64,000 bases of DNA from Myxococcales bacterium (lineage in GTDB: Bacteria; Myxococcota; Bradymonadia; UBA7976; UBA1532): the NCBI GenBank assembly GCA_020633515.1, contig JACKDM010000019.1, positions 14,793 to 78,792 of the forward strand, given 5' to 3'. The position numbers and the translations under genes are program-made. The notes under the pieces are model-generated. The model was not told the origin of the DNA. It worked only from the letters and a program-made list of their open reading frames with translations, and did no database searches. Position 1 is the stretch's first letter. Each line of letters opens with the position of its first letter. Positions 56,269 to 64,000 of this stretch are shown here, piece by piece.

Positions 56269-57384
56269 ATGCCGATCTATCTCGACCACAACGCGACGGC
56301 GATCCCGCTGCCCGAGGCGGCGGCGGCGGCGGCGGCGTGGCTGGCGCGGCCGGCGAACCCGAGCAGCGTTCACGGGCCGGGGCGGGCGGCGCGGGCGGCG
56401 GTGGAGACGGCGCGGCGGCAGGTGGCGGGGGCGATCGGGGGGGACGCGCGGGGGGTGGTGTTCACGAGCGGGGCGACCGAGGCGCTGCATCTGGCGGTGG
56501 GGGGGCTCGTGCCGCGGGGGGGGCATGTGGTGGCGTCGGCGGTGGAGCATCCGGCGCTGTTCGGGGCGGCGGCGGTGGCGGAGGTGGCGCTGACGCGGGT
56601 GGCGGTGGATGGGGCGGGGCGGCTGGATGTGGACGCGGTGGTGGCGGCGTGTCGGCCGGAGACGGCGCTGGTGGCGGTGATGGCGGCGCAGAACGAGCTG
56701 GGCACGCTGTATCCGGTGGCGGAGATCGCGCGGCGGGTGGCGCCGATCCCGGTGCTGTGCGACGCGGTGCAGGCGCTCGGCAAGGTGCCGCTCGATGTGT
56801 CGACGCTGGGCTGCGCGGCGGTGGCGGTGTCGGGGCACAAGATCGGGGCGCCGGCGGGGGTGGGCGCGCTGTGGCTGGCGCCGGGGGTGGATCCGCGGCC
56901 GCGGGTGATGGGGGGGGCGCAGGAGCGGGGGCGGCGCGCGGGGACGGAGAACGTGGCGGGGATCGTGGGCTTCGGGGTGGCGGCGGCGGCGGTGCCGGCG
57001 CGGCTCGGGGCGATGCCTTCGGTGGCGGTGCGGCGGGATCGGATCGCGGCGGCGCTCGGGGCGGCGCTGCCGTGGGTGGGGCACGGGGCGCCGGGGCTGC
57101 CGAACACGCTCGCGGGGCGGGTCGTGGGGGTGGACGGGGACGTGCTGTTGCAGGCGCTGGATCTGGAGGGCGTGGCGCTGTCGAGCGGCGCGGCGTGCGC
57201 GGCGGGTGGGATCGAGCCGTCGCCGGTGCTGATCGCGCTGGGGTTGTCGCCGCGAGACGCGCGCGGGGGGCTGCGCATCTCGCTGGGTGCGGAGACGCGC
57301 GACGACGAGGTCGAGGTCTTCGTCGAGGTGTTCGTCCGGGTGGCGCGGCGCGCGCTGGCCGCCGGCCGAGGTGAAGGTGCGTGA
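56269..57384 (+). CDS. Cysteine desulfurase (NifS/IscS family)
   Basis: 371 residues. PLP enzyme that takes sulfur from cysteine and passes it as persulfide. Conserved parts are IYLDHNATAIPLPEA, NPSSVHGPGRAARAAVE, VVFTSGATEALHLAV, VASAVEHPAL (PLP-stacking His), VLCDAVQALGKVPLD, the PLP Lys in VSGHKIGAPAGVGAL, GTENVAGIVGFG and the persulfide Cys in LSSGAACAAGGIEPS. The stop is joined to mnmA as TGATG, so the likely task is sulfur supply for tRNA thiolation, as IscS does for MnmA. A general iron-sulfur role is also possible. Confidence 0.93.
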   Translation: MPIYLDHNATAIPLPEAAAAAAAWLARPANPSSVHGPGRAARAAVETARRQVAGAIGGDARGVVFTSGATEALHLAVGGLVPRGGHVVASAVEHPALFGAAAVAEVALTRVAVDGAGRLDVDAVVAACRPETALVAVMAAQNELGTLYPVAEIARRVAPIPVLCDAVQALGKVPLDVSTLGCAAVAVSGHKIGAPAGVGALWLAPGVDPRPRVMGGAQERGRRAGTENVAGIVGFGVAAAAVPARLGAMPSVAVRRDRIAAALGAALPWVGHGAPGLPNTLAGRVVGVDGDVLLQALDLEGVALSSGAACAAGGIEPSPVLIALGLSPRDARGGLRISLGAETRDDEVEVFVEVFVRVARRALAAGRGEGA

Positions 57385-58487
57385 TGCGGGTGATGGTCGC
57401 GATGAGCGGCGGGGTCGACTCTTCGGTCGCCGCCGGGTTGATGGTCGAGGCCGGTCACGAGGTGATCGGGGTGACGATGAAGCTGCGCGATACGACCGCC
57501 GAGGAGCGGGCGGGGCGCTCGGCGTCGTGTTGTTCGCCCGATGATCTGATGGACGCGCGGCAGGTGTGCGATGCCTTGGGGATCGCGCACTACGTGGTCG
57601 ACCAGCGCGAGCTGTTCCACGAGAAGGTGATGGCGCCGTTCGCGGCGGACTACCTGCGGGGGCTGACGCCGAACCCGTGCGTGCGGTGCAACGACCACGT
57701 CAAGTTCGCGCCGCTGCTGGCGCGGGCGGCGATGCTGGGGGCCGATCGGCTGGTGACGGGGCACTACGCGCGGCTGGAGGACGGGCCGGAGGGGCGGCGG
57801 CTGCTGGCGGCGGTGGATGGGCACAAGGACCAGTCGTACTTCCTCTTCGGGTTGGACCAGTCGATCTTGCGGCGGGTGGAGTTCCCGCTCGGGGGGCTCG
57901 ACAAGGACGCGGCGCGGGCGATGGCGCGGGCGATGGGGCTGCCGACGGCGGAGAAGCCGGACAGCGAGGACATCTGCTTCGTGCCGGACGGCGACTACGG
58001 GCGGGTGGTCGAGGCGCTGGTGGGCGCGGACGCGGTGCCGGCGCCGGGGCCGGTGGTGCACGTCGACGGGCGGGCGGTGGGGAGACACGGCGGGGTGCAT
58101 CGCTACACGGTGGGGCAGCGCAAGGGGCTGGGGATCGCGGCGGGGGAGCGGCTGTACGTGGTGGGGGTGGACGCGGCGCGGGAGACGGTGACGGTGGGGC
58201 CGCGGGGCGCGCTGCTGGCGGGGGGGCTGCGGGCGGTGGGCTGCAACTGGATCGCGGGGGCGCCGCCGCCGCCGGGGACGCGGGCGCGGGTGCGGATCCG
58301 GTATCGGCACGGCGGGGTGGATGGCGAGGTGGTGGCCGATGGCGATCGGGCGCTGGTGCGGTTCGACGCGCCGCAGATCGCGGTGGCGCCGGGGCAGGCG
58401 GCGGTGCTGTACGACGGCGATCGGGTGATCGGCGGGGGCTGGATCGAGCGGGCGCTGCCGGCGCACGAGGAGGCGGCGCGTGCCTGA
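57384..58487 (+). CDS. mnmA: tRNA-specific 2-thiouridylase
   Basis: 367 residues. Forms s2U at tRNA wobble position 34. PP-loop MVAMSGGVDSSVAAGLM, the CCSPDDLMDARQVCDALGI segment, catalytic Cys in TPNPCVRCNDHVKF, GHYARL, GHKDQSYFLFGLDQ and second Cys in SEDICFVPDGDYG, then the C-terminal beta-barrel with HRYTVGQRKGLGIAAGERLYVV. The ATG (57384) shares a base with the desulfurase stop. In the track of this frame a GTG three bases earlier is possible but starts MMR. The 3' end overlaps rnc by eight bases. Confidence 0.95.
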   Translation: MRVMVAMSGGVDSSVAAGLMVEAGHEVIGVTMKLRDTTAEERAGRSASCCSPDDLMDARQVCDALGIAHYVVDQRELFHEKVMAPFAADYLRGLTPNPCVRCNDHVKFAPLLARAAMLGADRLVTGHYARLEDGPEGRRLLAAVDGHKDQSYFLFGLDQSILRRVEFPLGGLDKDAARAMARAMGLPTAEKPDSEDICFVPDGDYGRVVEALVGADAVPAPGPVVHVDGRAVGRHGGVHRYTVGQRKGLGIAAGERLYVVGVDAARETVTVGPRGALLAGGLRAVGCNWIAGAPPPPGTRARVRIRYRHGGVDGEVVADGDRALVRFDAPQIAVAPGQAAVLYDGDRVIGGGWIERALPAHEEAARA

Positions 58488-59280
58488 GTCGGAGCCGGTG
58501 CCGGAGCCGGGGCCCGAGCCGGCGGCCGCGGCGAGCGATGGCGGCCGCGATCGCTGGGGCGACGCCGATCGGCTGCCGCGGCTGGCGGTCGAGCTCGGCT
58601 ACCCGGCGGGCGCGCTGGGGCGGCTGGTCGAGGCGTTCACCCACAAGTCGTACAGCAACGAGGCGCCGGGTCACCCGCCGTACAACGAGCGGCTGGAGTA
58701 CCTCGGCGACGCGGTGCTCGGCATGTTGATCGCCGAGGCGCTGATGCAGCGGCACACGGCGCTGCCCGAGGGCGAGCTGAGCCGGCTGCGGGCGAGCCTC
58801 GTCAACGCGCGCAGCCTCGCCGAGCTCGGCGTCGAGCTCGACCTCGGCGCGGCGCTGCGGCTCGGCAAGGGCGAGACGCGCTCGGGCGGGCGGCGCAAGG
58901 AGACGCTGATCGCCGACGCCTACGAGGCGATGATCGCGGCCGTCTACCTCGACCTCGGCCTCGACGCGGCGCGGGCGGTGGTGCATCGGCACTTCGCGGG
59001 GCGGCTGCCGCGCACGACGCCGCGGCTCGACGACCGCGACTTCAAGACGCGGGTGCAGGAGATCATCCAGCGCGAGACGGGGCGGCCGCCGGTCTACACG
59101 GTGGTGGAGGCGACGGGGCCGGACCACGCGCGGGCGTATCGGGTCGAGGTGCGGGCGGGTGAGCGGCTGCTCGGCGAGGGGGAGGGGCGCTCGAAGAAGC
59201 GCGCGGAGCGGGCGGCGGCGCGCGAGGCGTACATCGCGCTGACCGGTGAGGCGGGCGAGGCGGTCGAGGGCGAAGAGTGA
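58480..59280 (+). CDS. rnc: Ribonuclease III
   Basis: 266 residues. Cleaves double-stranded RNA (rRNA precursors, structured mRNAs). Signature NERLEYLGDAVLGMLIAEAL with metal-binding Glu and Asp, FTHKSYSNE, and the second metal site in ADAYEAMIAAVYLD. A dsRNA-binding domain follows from about residue 185 (DFKTRVQEIIQRETG; GEGEGRSKKRAERAAAREAY). An extra Pro/Glu-rich leader of about 25 residues precedes the domain. The GTG start is preceded by GAGGAGG, lying inside the mnmA coding end. Confidence 0.95.
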   Translation: MPESEPVPEPGPEPAAAASDGGRDRWGDADRLPRLAVELGYPAGALGRLVEAFTHKSYSNEAPGHPPYNERLEYLGDAVLGMLIAEALMQRHTALPEGELSRLRASLVNARSLAELGVELDLGAALRLGKGETRSGGRRKETLIADAYEAMIAAVYLDLGLDAARAVVHRHFAGRLPRTTPRLDDRDFKTRVQEIIQRETGRPPVYTVVEATGPDHARAYRVEVRAGERLLGEGEGRSKKRAERAAAREAYIALTGEAGEAVEGEE

Positions 59281-59298
59281 GGCGCCGGGCCGGCTACC

Positions 59299-59820
59299 TC
59301 ACGCCTCTTCCCCGTGCAGGCGCTTGAGCTTCTCCATCGTCTGCTGATAGCGGATCTCCCAGTCCTGCGTGCCCTCTTGCAGGTTCTTGATCCGCTTGCG
59401 CACCTCGAGGTCGAGCTTGTCCTGATCGGCCATGTGGCGCTTGAGCACCGGCGCGACGGCGGCGCGCAGGTCGCGATCCTCGCCGAAGATCTCCTCGACG
59501 TGGCGGGTGTGCAGCAAGGTCTCGATGACCTGGTTGGCGATGTAGCCGACCGAGTCTTCGTAGAGCCCGAACTTCTGCTTCTCGGCGAGCTGGCGCTTGA
59601 TCTTCTGGTGGGCGCTGTAGTCGAGGCCGCGGCTGTGGGCGAGGTCCTTGGCCTGCTCGGCGAGCTGCCGCTCGGCGCGGAGGTACTCCTTGAGCACCGA
59701 CTCGACGTCGAGCTCGACCTCCTTGACGTTCTCCGGCTCGACCTCGATGAGCTCCGACGAGATCAGGGTGTGCACGATGTCTTGCACGATGGTCGGGATC
59801 TTGTTGCCGAACAACCGCAT
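59299..59820 (-). CDS. DUF507 family protein
   Basis: 173 residues of largely helical, highly charged sequence: MRLFGNKIPTIVQDIVHTLI, EVELDVESVLKEYLRAERQL, KIKRQLAEKQKFGLYEDSVGYI. This matches the DUF507 family found mainly in deltaproteobacterial lineages, of unknown function. No signal, membrane segment or enzymatic motif. The ATG at 59820 follows GCGGAGG. It converges with rnc 18 bases from its stop. Confidence 0.85.
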   Translation of the reverse strand: MRLFGNKIPTIVQDIVHTLISSELIEVEPENVKEVELDVESVLKEYLRAERQLAEQAKDLAHSRGLDYSAHQKIKRQLAEKQKFGLYEDSVGYIANQVIETLLHTRHVEEIFGEDRDLRAAVAPVLKRHMADQDKLDLEVRKRIKNLQEGTQDWEIRYQQTMEKLKRLHGEEA

Positions 59821-59854
59821 GGCGGCCTCCGCGGGGTGAGGTGTGAGGCGGGAA

Positions 59855-59884
59855 CGTCTAGCACGCCGGGCGGGAGGGCGACAA
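59855..59884 (-). promoter_or_regulatory. Candidate promoter for the DUF507 gene
   Basis: Minus strand TTGTCG (59884-59879), 18-base spacer, TAGACG (59860-59855), 35 bases before the ATG. The TAGACG box is also found before era. Confidence 0.5.
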
Positions 59885-59921
59885 CCGGCAGGTTGCCCGA
59901 GAGGGCAGGCGCGCGGCGGAA

Positions 59922-60968
59922 TCAGCCGCCGAAGCAGGCGCACTCGACGGGGCCGTCGACGCGCACGTCGACGGTGGTGCGCTCGCCGGCCGCGTCGCCC
60001 GCGATCTGGAGCGGCGCGGGGCCGTCGAACTCGAGGCGGCAGGCGGTGAGCTGGAGATCGGTGACGCCGGGGTGGTCGAGGCGGCCGTTCCACGCGGCGG
60101 GCAGGCGGCGCACCGCGGCGAGCGGCGACATGTCGACGAGCCGGAGCTGGAACATGCCCGGCCGCCGCGCCGCGAACGGCATGATGTTGAACTTGAAGCC
60201 GTAGTAGGGCGCCGTCCCGAAGCAGGCGAGCTTGACCCGGCCTTCGTAGGCGACCGCGCCGGGCGCGATCCGCTCGACGACCTGGCCGGTGAGCGAGTCG
60301 ACGCGCAGCCCGATGCCGCCGGTGTTGATGACGCGCACCTTCCACGAGGGGCGGCGCACCATCAGCTCGGGCACCGACTTGCCGACGCCGGCGACGAGGT
60401 AGCCGCCGACGGTCTTGAAGAGCGCGCGGCTGAGGAAGAAGCGCTCGGCGACGGTGCGCATCCGGTCGTAGTTGTTGAGGATGAAGGCGTCCCAGCCGAA
60501 GCCGGCGAAGGGCGAGCGCACGCCGTCGATGTTGAGCAGGTAGAGCGGGCGGAAGGCGGCGCTCTCGATCTGACGCAGATCGTCGCGGTAGTCGCGGGCG
60601 CCGAGGAAGTCGGCCACGGCGTTGCCGGTGCCGAGCTTGAGGACCGCGAACTTCGGGACCGCCACCCCGCGATCCTCGGCGCAGGCGAGCACCTGCGCGA
60701 TCGTGTTGGCGACGGTGCCGTCGCCGCCGCCGGTGACGACGAGGCCGTAGCCCGAGTCGACCACCCGGCGGGTGATGAAGCGCGCTTGTTCGAGGCTCTC
60801 GGTGAAGAAGACGTCGGCGCCGGCCGGCGCGACCGCTTCGACCTGCCGGCGGACCCGGCGGCCGACCCGCTTGGCGTTCTTGTTGAGGATGATGGCGACC
60901 CGCCCGCGCCGGGCGGCGTCGGGCGTCAGGGGGGCAGGGCTCGAACGAACGACGGTGGCGGTCGACAT
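59922..60968 (-). CDS. Diacylglycerol kinase-like (DAGK catalytic domain) protein
   Basis: 348 residues. Lipid kinase fold: RVAIILNKNAKRVGRRVRRQ, ADVFFTESLEQARFITRRV and the nucleotide-binding GLVVTGGGDGTVANTIAQ, then VLKLGTGNAVADFLGAR. The C-terminal beta-rich part ends DGPVECACFGG. It would phosphorylate diacylglycerol or a sphingosine-like lipid. The family also includes YegS-type proteins with undefined substrates. GGGGAAG lies before the ATG at 60968. It diverges from era across 254 bases. Confidence 0.88.
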   Translation of the reverse strand: MSTATVVRSSPAPLTPDAARRGRVAIILNKNAKRVGRRVRRQVEAVAPAGADVFFTESLEQARFITRRVVDSGYGLVVTGGGDGTVANTIAQVLACAEDRGVAVPKFAVLKLGTGNAVADFLGARDYRDDLRQIESAAFRPLYLLNIDGVRSPFAGFGWDAFILNNYDRMRTVAERFFLSRALFKTVGGYLVAGVGKSVPELMVRRPSWKVRVINTGGIGLRVDSLTGQVVERIAPGAVAYEGRVKLACFGTAPYYGFKFNIMPFAARRPGMFQLRLVDMSPLAAVRRLPAAWNGRLDHPGVTDLQLTACRLEFDGPAPLQIAGDAAGERTTVDVRVDGPVECACFGG

Positions 60969-61152
60969 GAGGGCTTCCCCGGCGAGGTGCGCGACGGGGA
61001 GAGCGGGTTTGCAAGTGACGTGCCGGTGTCACCCACATGTCGGACAAGCCGCCGCACCGCGTCATTGTGCGATCGGCGTGTCGCGGCGGGCGCGAAACCG
61101 CGTAGCCGGCTTCGCACTTGGGGCGCGCGAACTGCGCAAACCGCCTCGCGCC

Positions 61153-61181
61153 TTGCACCGCTCGGCCGGTTCTGCTAGACG
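61153..61181 (+). promoter_or_regulatory. Candidate sigma-70 promoter for era-der
   Basis: TTGCAC (61153-61158), 17-base spacer, TAGACG (61176-61181). The start site would be near 61188, 35 bases before the era GTG. Confidence 0.6.
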
Positions 61182-61222
61182 GTCCGGTCCCAAAGCACCC
61201 TCCCCGCCCCCGCCGAGGCCCC

Positions 61223-62170
61223 GTGACCGACTCGCACCCGCCCCACCATCGCACCGGCTTCGTCACCCTCGTCGGCCAGCCCAACGTCGGCAAGTCGACG
61301 CTGCTCAACCGGCTCCTCGGGCAGAAGATCGCGATCACCTCGAACCGCCCGCAGACGACCCGCAACCGCATCCCCGGCGTCTTCACCCGCGACGACGCGC
61401 AGATCGTCTTCGTCGACACCCCCGGGCTGCACACCGCCCGCCGCGCGCTCAACGCGTTCATGGTCGACGTCGCCCGCGACGCGATGTGGGAGACCGACGC
61501 GGTCGCGCTGCTCGTCGAGGCGGGGATCGGCCCCGACGGTCAGGTCGGCGTCGCCGACGTCGTGCGCGGGCTGCTCGACGACCTCGCCGCGCGCAAGATC
61601 CCGGTCTTCCTCGTGCTCAACAAGATCGACCGGATCGAGAAGCCGCAGCTCCTCCCGATCATCGACGCGTGGCAGCACGCCCACCCGTTCGCCGCGATCG
61701 TGCCGCTCTCGGCGCTCAAGGGCGACGGGATCGGGGTCCTCGTCGACGCGCTGGTGCGGGTGCTGCCCGAGGGCCCGCCGCTCTATCCGGCCGACGCGCT
61801 CACCGATCTGCCCGAGCGCTTCATCGCCGCCGAGATGATCCGGGAGAAGGCGTTCCGCCTGCTCGGCGAGGAGCTGCCGTACTCGATCGCGGTGACGATC
61901 GAAGACTGGCGCGATCGCAGCAGCGTCGGCCGGATCCACATCGGCGCGGTGATCCACGTCGAGCGCGACAGCCAGAAGGGGATCGTGATCGGCAAGGGCG
62001 GGCAGATGATCAAGGACATCGGCACCCGCGCCCGGCAGGATCTGGAGCGCATGCTCGGCACCGGGGTCGATCTGCAGCTCTTCGTGCGGGTCGAGCGGGG
62101 CTGGACGCGGTCGGTGGATCAACTGCGCAAGCTCGGCTACAGCGGCAACGACAAGGGAGACCTGTCATGA
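61223..62170 (+). CDS. era: GTPase Era
   Basis: 315 residues. 16S rRNA-binding GTPase for 30S assembly. G1 VGQPNVGKST, switch I NRPQTTRNRIPG, G3 DTPG, G4 LNKIDRIE, and the C-terminal KH domain with HVERDSQKGIVIGKGGQMIKDIGTRAR. Usual length. The GTG at 61223 follows CCGAGG; earlier in-frame codons give an unlike basic leader. Its stop overlaps the der ATG (ATGA). Confidence 0.96.
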   Translation: MTDSHPPHHRTGFVTLVGQPNVGKSTLLNRLLGQKIAITSNRPQTTRNRIPGVFTRDDAQIVFVDTPGLHTARRALNAFMVDVARDAMWETDAVALLVEAGIGPDGQVGVADVVRGLLDDLAARKIPVFLVLNKIDRIEKPQLLPIIDAWQHAHPFAAIVPLSALKGDGIGVLVDALVRVLPEGPPLYPADALTDLPERFIAAEMIREKAFRLLGEELPYSIAVTIEDWRDRSSVGRIHIGAVIHVERDSQKGIVIGKGGQMIKDIGTRARQDLERMLGTGVDLQLFVRVERGWTRSVDQLRKLGYSGNDKGDLS

Positions 62171-63507
62171 AGCCCATCGTCGCCATCGTCGGCCGCCCCA
62201 ACGTCGGCAAGTCGACCCTCTTCAACCGCATCATCGGCGAGCGCAAGGCGATCGTGCTCGACACGCCCGGCGTCACCCGCGACCGCAACTTCGGCGACGC
62301 GCACTGGCAGGGCAAGCCGTTCACCGTCGTCGACACCGGCGGCTTCGAGCCCGAGAGCGAAGACAACATGCTCGCGCACATGCGCGCGCAGGCCATGCTC
62401 GCCATCGAAGAGGCCGAGATCGTCGTCTTCGTGCTCGACGCCCGCGACGGGCTGCTCGACGCCGACCGCGAGGTCGCCGGCATCCTCCGCCGCGCCGAGC
62501 GGCCGGTCGTCTACGTCGTCAACAAGATCGACGGCCACAAGCAGGAGGCGCTCGCCGCCGAGTTCTTCGCGCTCGGTGTCGACGACGTACACGCCGTCAG
62601 CGCCGAGCACGGCCGCGGCGTCGGCCGGCTCCTCGACACCATCGCGGCGCTGTTGCCCGAGCCCGACGACGACGCCGACGGCGACGACGAGGAGCGCGTC
62701 ACCCGCGTCGCGCTCATCGGCCGCCCCAACGCCGGCAAGTCCACGCTCGCCAACCGCCTCCTCGGCGAGAACCGCATGATCGTCGACGCGACGCCCGGCA
62801 CCACCCGCGACGCCATCGACGCCCGCATGCGCTTCGGCGACCGCGAGTACCTGCTGATCGACACCGCCGGCCTGCGCCGCAAGAAGAAGATCGAGTACGG
62901 CACCAGCGAGGGCTTCAGCGCGATGCGCACCCTCAAGGCCATCGACCGCTGCCACGTCGCCGTCTGCATGATGGACGCGACCGACGGCATCACCGACCAG
63001 GACGCCCGCGTCGTCGGCGTCGCCGCCGAGAAGGGCCGCGCGATCGTCATCGCGGTCAACAAGTGGGACGCCGTCGACAAGGACCACAAGACCGCGCAGC
63101 GCTTCCAGGAGCTCGTCGAGCGCCAGATCCCGTTCGCGAGCTTCGCGCCGGTGGTCTTCATCTCGGGCATGACCGGCCAGCGGATCCCCAAGTTGATCGA
63201 AGCGATCGACCGCGTCCGCGAATCGCACCTGCAACGCATCGGCACCGGCCAGCTCAACCGCTGGCTCGAAGACACCCTCGCCCGCCACCAGCCGCCCGTC
63301 GTCGGCAACCGCCGCCTCAAGTTCTACTACGCCACCCAGGCCCGCGTGGCCCCGCCGACGATCGTGCTCTCGTGCAACGACCCCGAGGCGGTGCACTTCA
63401 GCTACCAGCGCTTCCTCGTCAACCAGTTCCGCGAGACCTTCGACGTCGTCGGCACCCCGGTGCGGCTGCACTTCCGCGGCAAGGTCGACCGGCACGACGA
63501 GGAATGA
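62167..63507 (+). CDS. der: Ribosome-associated GTPase Der (EngA)
   Basis: 446 residues. Two G domains in tandem, a hallmark of Der: first VGRPNVGKSTLFNRI with DTGGF and NKIDG, second IGRPNAGKSTLANRL with DTAGLRRKKKIE and NKWDAVDKD. An acidic linker (PEPDDDADGDDEE, about 160-175) joins them. A KH-like C-terminal domain ends TPVRLHFRGK. It acts in 50S ribosome assembly. The ATG at 62167 is within the era stop, so the two are co-translated. Confidence 0.96.
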   Translation: MKPIVAIVGRPNVGKSTLFNRIIGERKAIVLDTPGVTRDRNFGDAHWQGKPFTVVDTGGFEPESEDNMLAHMRAQAMLAIEEAEIVVFVLDARDGLLDADREVAGILRRAERPVVYVVNKIDGHKQEALAAEFFALGVDDVHAVSAEHGRGVGRLLDTIAALLPEPDDDADGDDEERVTRVALIGRPNAGKSTLANRLLGENRMIVDATPGTTRDAIDARMRFGDREYLLIDTAGLRRKKKIEYGTSEGFSAMRTLKAIDRCHVAVCMMDATDGITDQDARVVGVAAEKGRAIVIAVNKWDAVDKDHKTAQRFQELVERQIPFASFAPVVFISGMTGQRIPKLIEAIDRVRESHLQRIGTGQLNRWLEDTLARHQPPVVGNRRLKFYYATQARVAPPTIVLSCNDPEAVHFSYQRFLVNQFRETFDVVGTPVRLHFRGKVDRHDEE

Positions 63508-64000
63508 GGGCCCGGCGACGAATCGCTCGAGCGACCGAGGGCGCCGAATCGCAGGGTGAGAGCCAGCGCGCCCACAGGCCGCGACGCAGTCATACCTGAG
63601 GTATGGCGAGGAAGCGCGTCGATTCTGGTACGACGGGACGGGTCGATCTGCCGCTCGCTACATCGCGGCTCGCGCGACCGAGCGACCCTTCCGGCGGCCC
63701 TGCGGGTGGCGCAGAGACCGCATGGTAGCCGAAAGCCGCACCCTGATCGCTCTGCCACCCGCCCGTGCCCGCGGGCCGCGGCATTGATCGCCCGCCCTGT
63801 GCAATAGCGGAGGAAGGCCGGCTCGAGGCTCAATCGGGCTGTCGGATGAGGCGTGGTGCCGCTTCCGATGCTGATGCAACACCCTGCGGCGTCGCACGGT
63901 GACGGCAAAGGGGTAGCACCCGGCCACGGGAGATCGCGCAGCACCCGGTTGCTCATCACGGCGCGCGGCCTCCGGGCGGCCCGTCGTGGTCGGCGAGCAC
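63508..64000. other. Right-edge stretch without a supported gene
   Basis: No ORF of 60 codons or more here shows the third-position G/C bias and domain content of the other genes. A hairpin CATACC-TGA-GGTATG (63591-63605), flanked by GGTGAGAGCCAGCG and GGCGAGG, resembles the core of the 182-bp elements. A 15-base phrase close to GCTCGNGCGACCGAG occurs twice (about 63530 and 63670). The region may be repeat debris and runs to the window edge. Confidence 0.45.

Overview
The window is very GC-rich (third codon positions almost all G or C) and looks like chromosomal DNA of a Myxococcota bacterium, probably in the Polyangia/Sandaracinaceae-Nannocystales range. The reasons are the many lipoproteins with Asp/Ala-rich spacers after the lipobox, the MopE-type 'NGxDDDCDGxxDE' repeats, the PilZ, GAF and receiver-domain signalling genes, and the stacked GTGA/ATGA gene overlaps. 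This placement is an inference from gene content. No rRNA, tRNA, CRISPR array, integrase or transposase was seen.

Layout. 0-2 kb: a minus-strand ABC exporter (permease cut by the window edge, plus ATPase). 2-15 kb: mostly exported proteins: a repeat-rich Cys/Asp lipoprotein whose 5' half is broken by many frameshifts, a HEAT-repeat protein, an SMP-30-like lipoprotein, a LysM-amidase, a lone acyltransferase-domain protein, a large beta-propeller-like lipoprotein and a PHB-depolymerase-like esterase. 14.9-28.8 kb: one very large minus-strand lipoprotein gene (about 4,220 codons) with about 36 MopE-type motifs, Ig/PKD-like domains, a long Rhs/YD-repeat region and a glycine/aromatic-rich tip. It runs into a homopurine Glu-Gly tract, beyond which its likely C-terminal part continues out of frame. 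29-35.6 kb: pirin, then a tightly overlapped caa3-type cytochrome oxidase operon (coxB with a cytochrome c domain, fused coxA/coxC, small membrane protein, CtaG, triheme cytochrome c). 35.7-41.8 kb: VOC protein, TonB-dependent receptor, GNAT, ATP-grasp ligase, protoglobin, PilZ-like protein. 41.9-49.3 kb: envelope/lipid A genes (MsbA-like exporter, DUF374 acyltransferase, lpxK, LpxL-like acyltransferase) around rpoD and a GAF protein. 49.4-51.3 kb: ArsR/SRPBCC/small membrane protein operon with a short-leader promoter, then an orphan gene. 51.4-56.2 kb: a TPR lipoprotein with a degenerate zincin motif, then a double receiver, a CCA-adding enzyme and a receiver-histidine kinase, all start/stop overlapped. 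56.3-63.5 kb: cysteine desulfurase, mnmA, rnc, DUF507, a diacylglycerol-kinase-like protein, era and der.

The less ordinary content lies in small repeats. A 182-bp element with about 25-bp terminal inverted repeats occurs twice, once in frame inside a triheme cytochrome c gene, and its arms have changed together. A second repeat family sits exactly on stop codons at three gene junctions and, read through, encodes a conserved peptide ([17 protein letters not shown]). A third is an array of 9-mers of the GATGNCATC type forming hairpins between convergent genes. The two low-complexity coding regions (the Asp-rich repeats at 2-4.4 kb and the Glu-Gly tract at 15.9-16.2 kb) are the only places where reading frames break. 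That points either to slippage hot spots or to consensus sequencing errors, and raw reads would decide.
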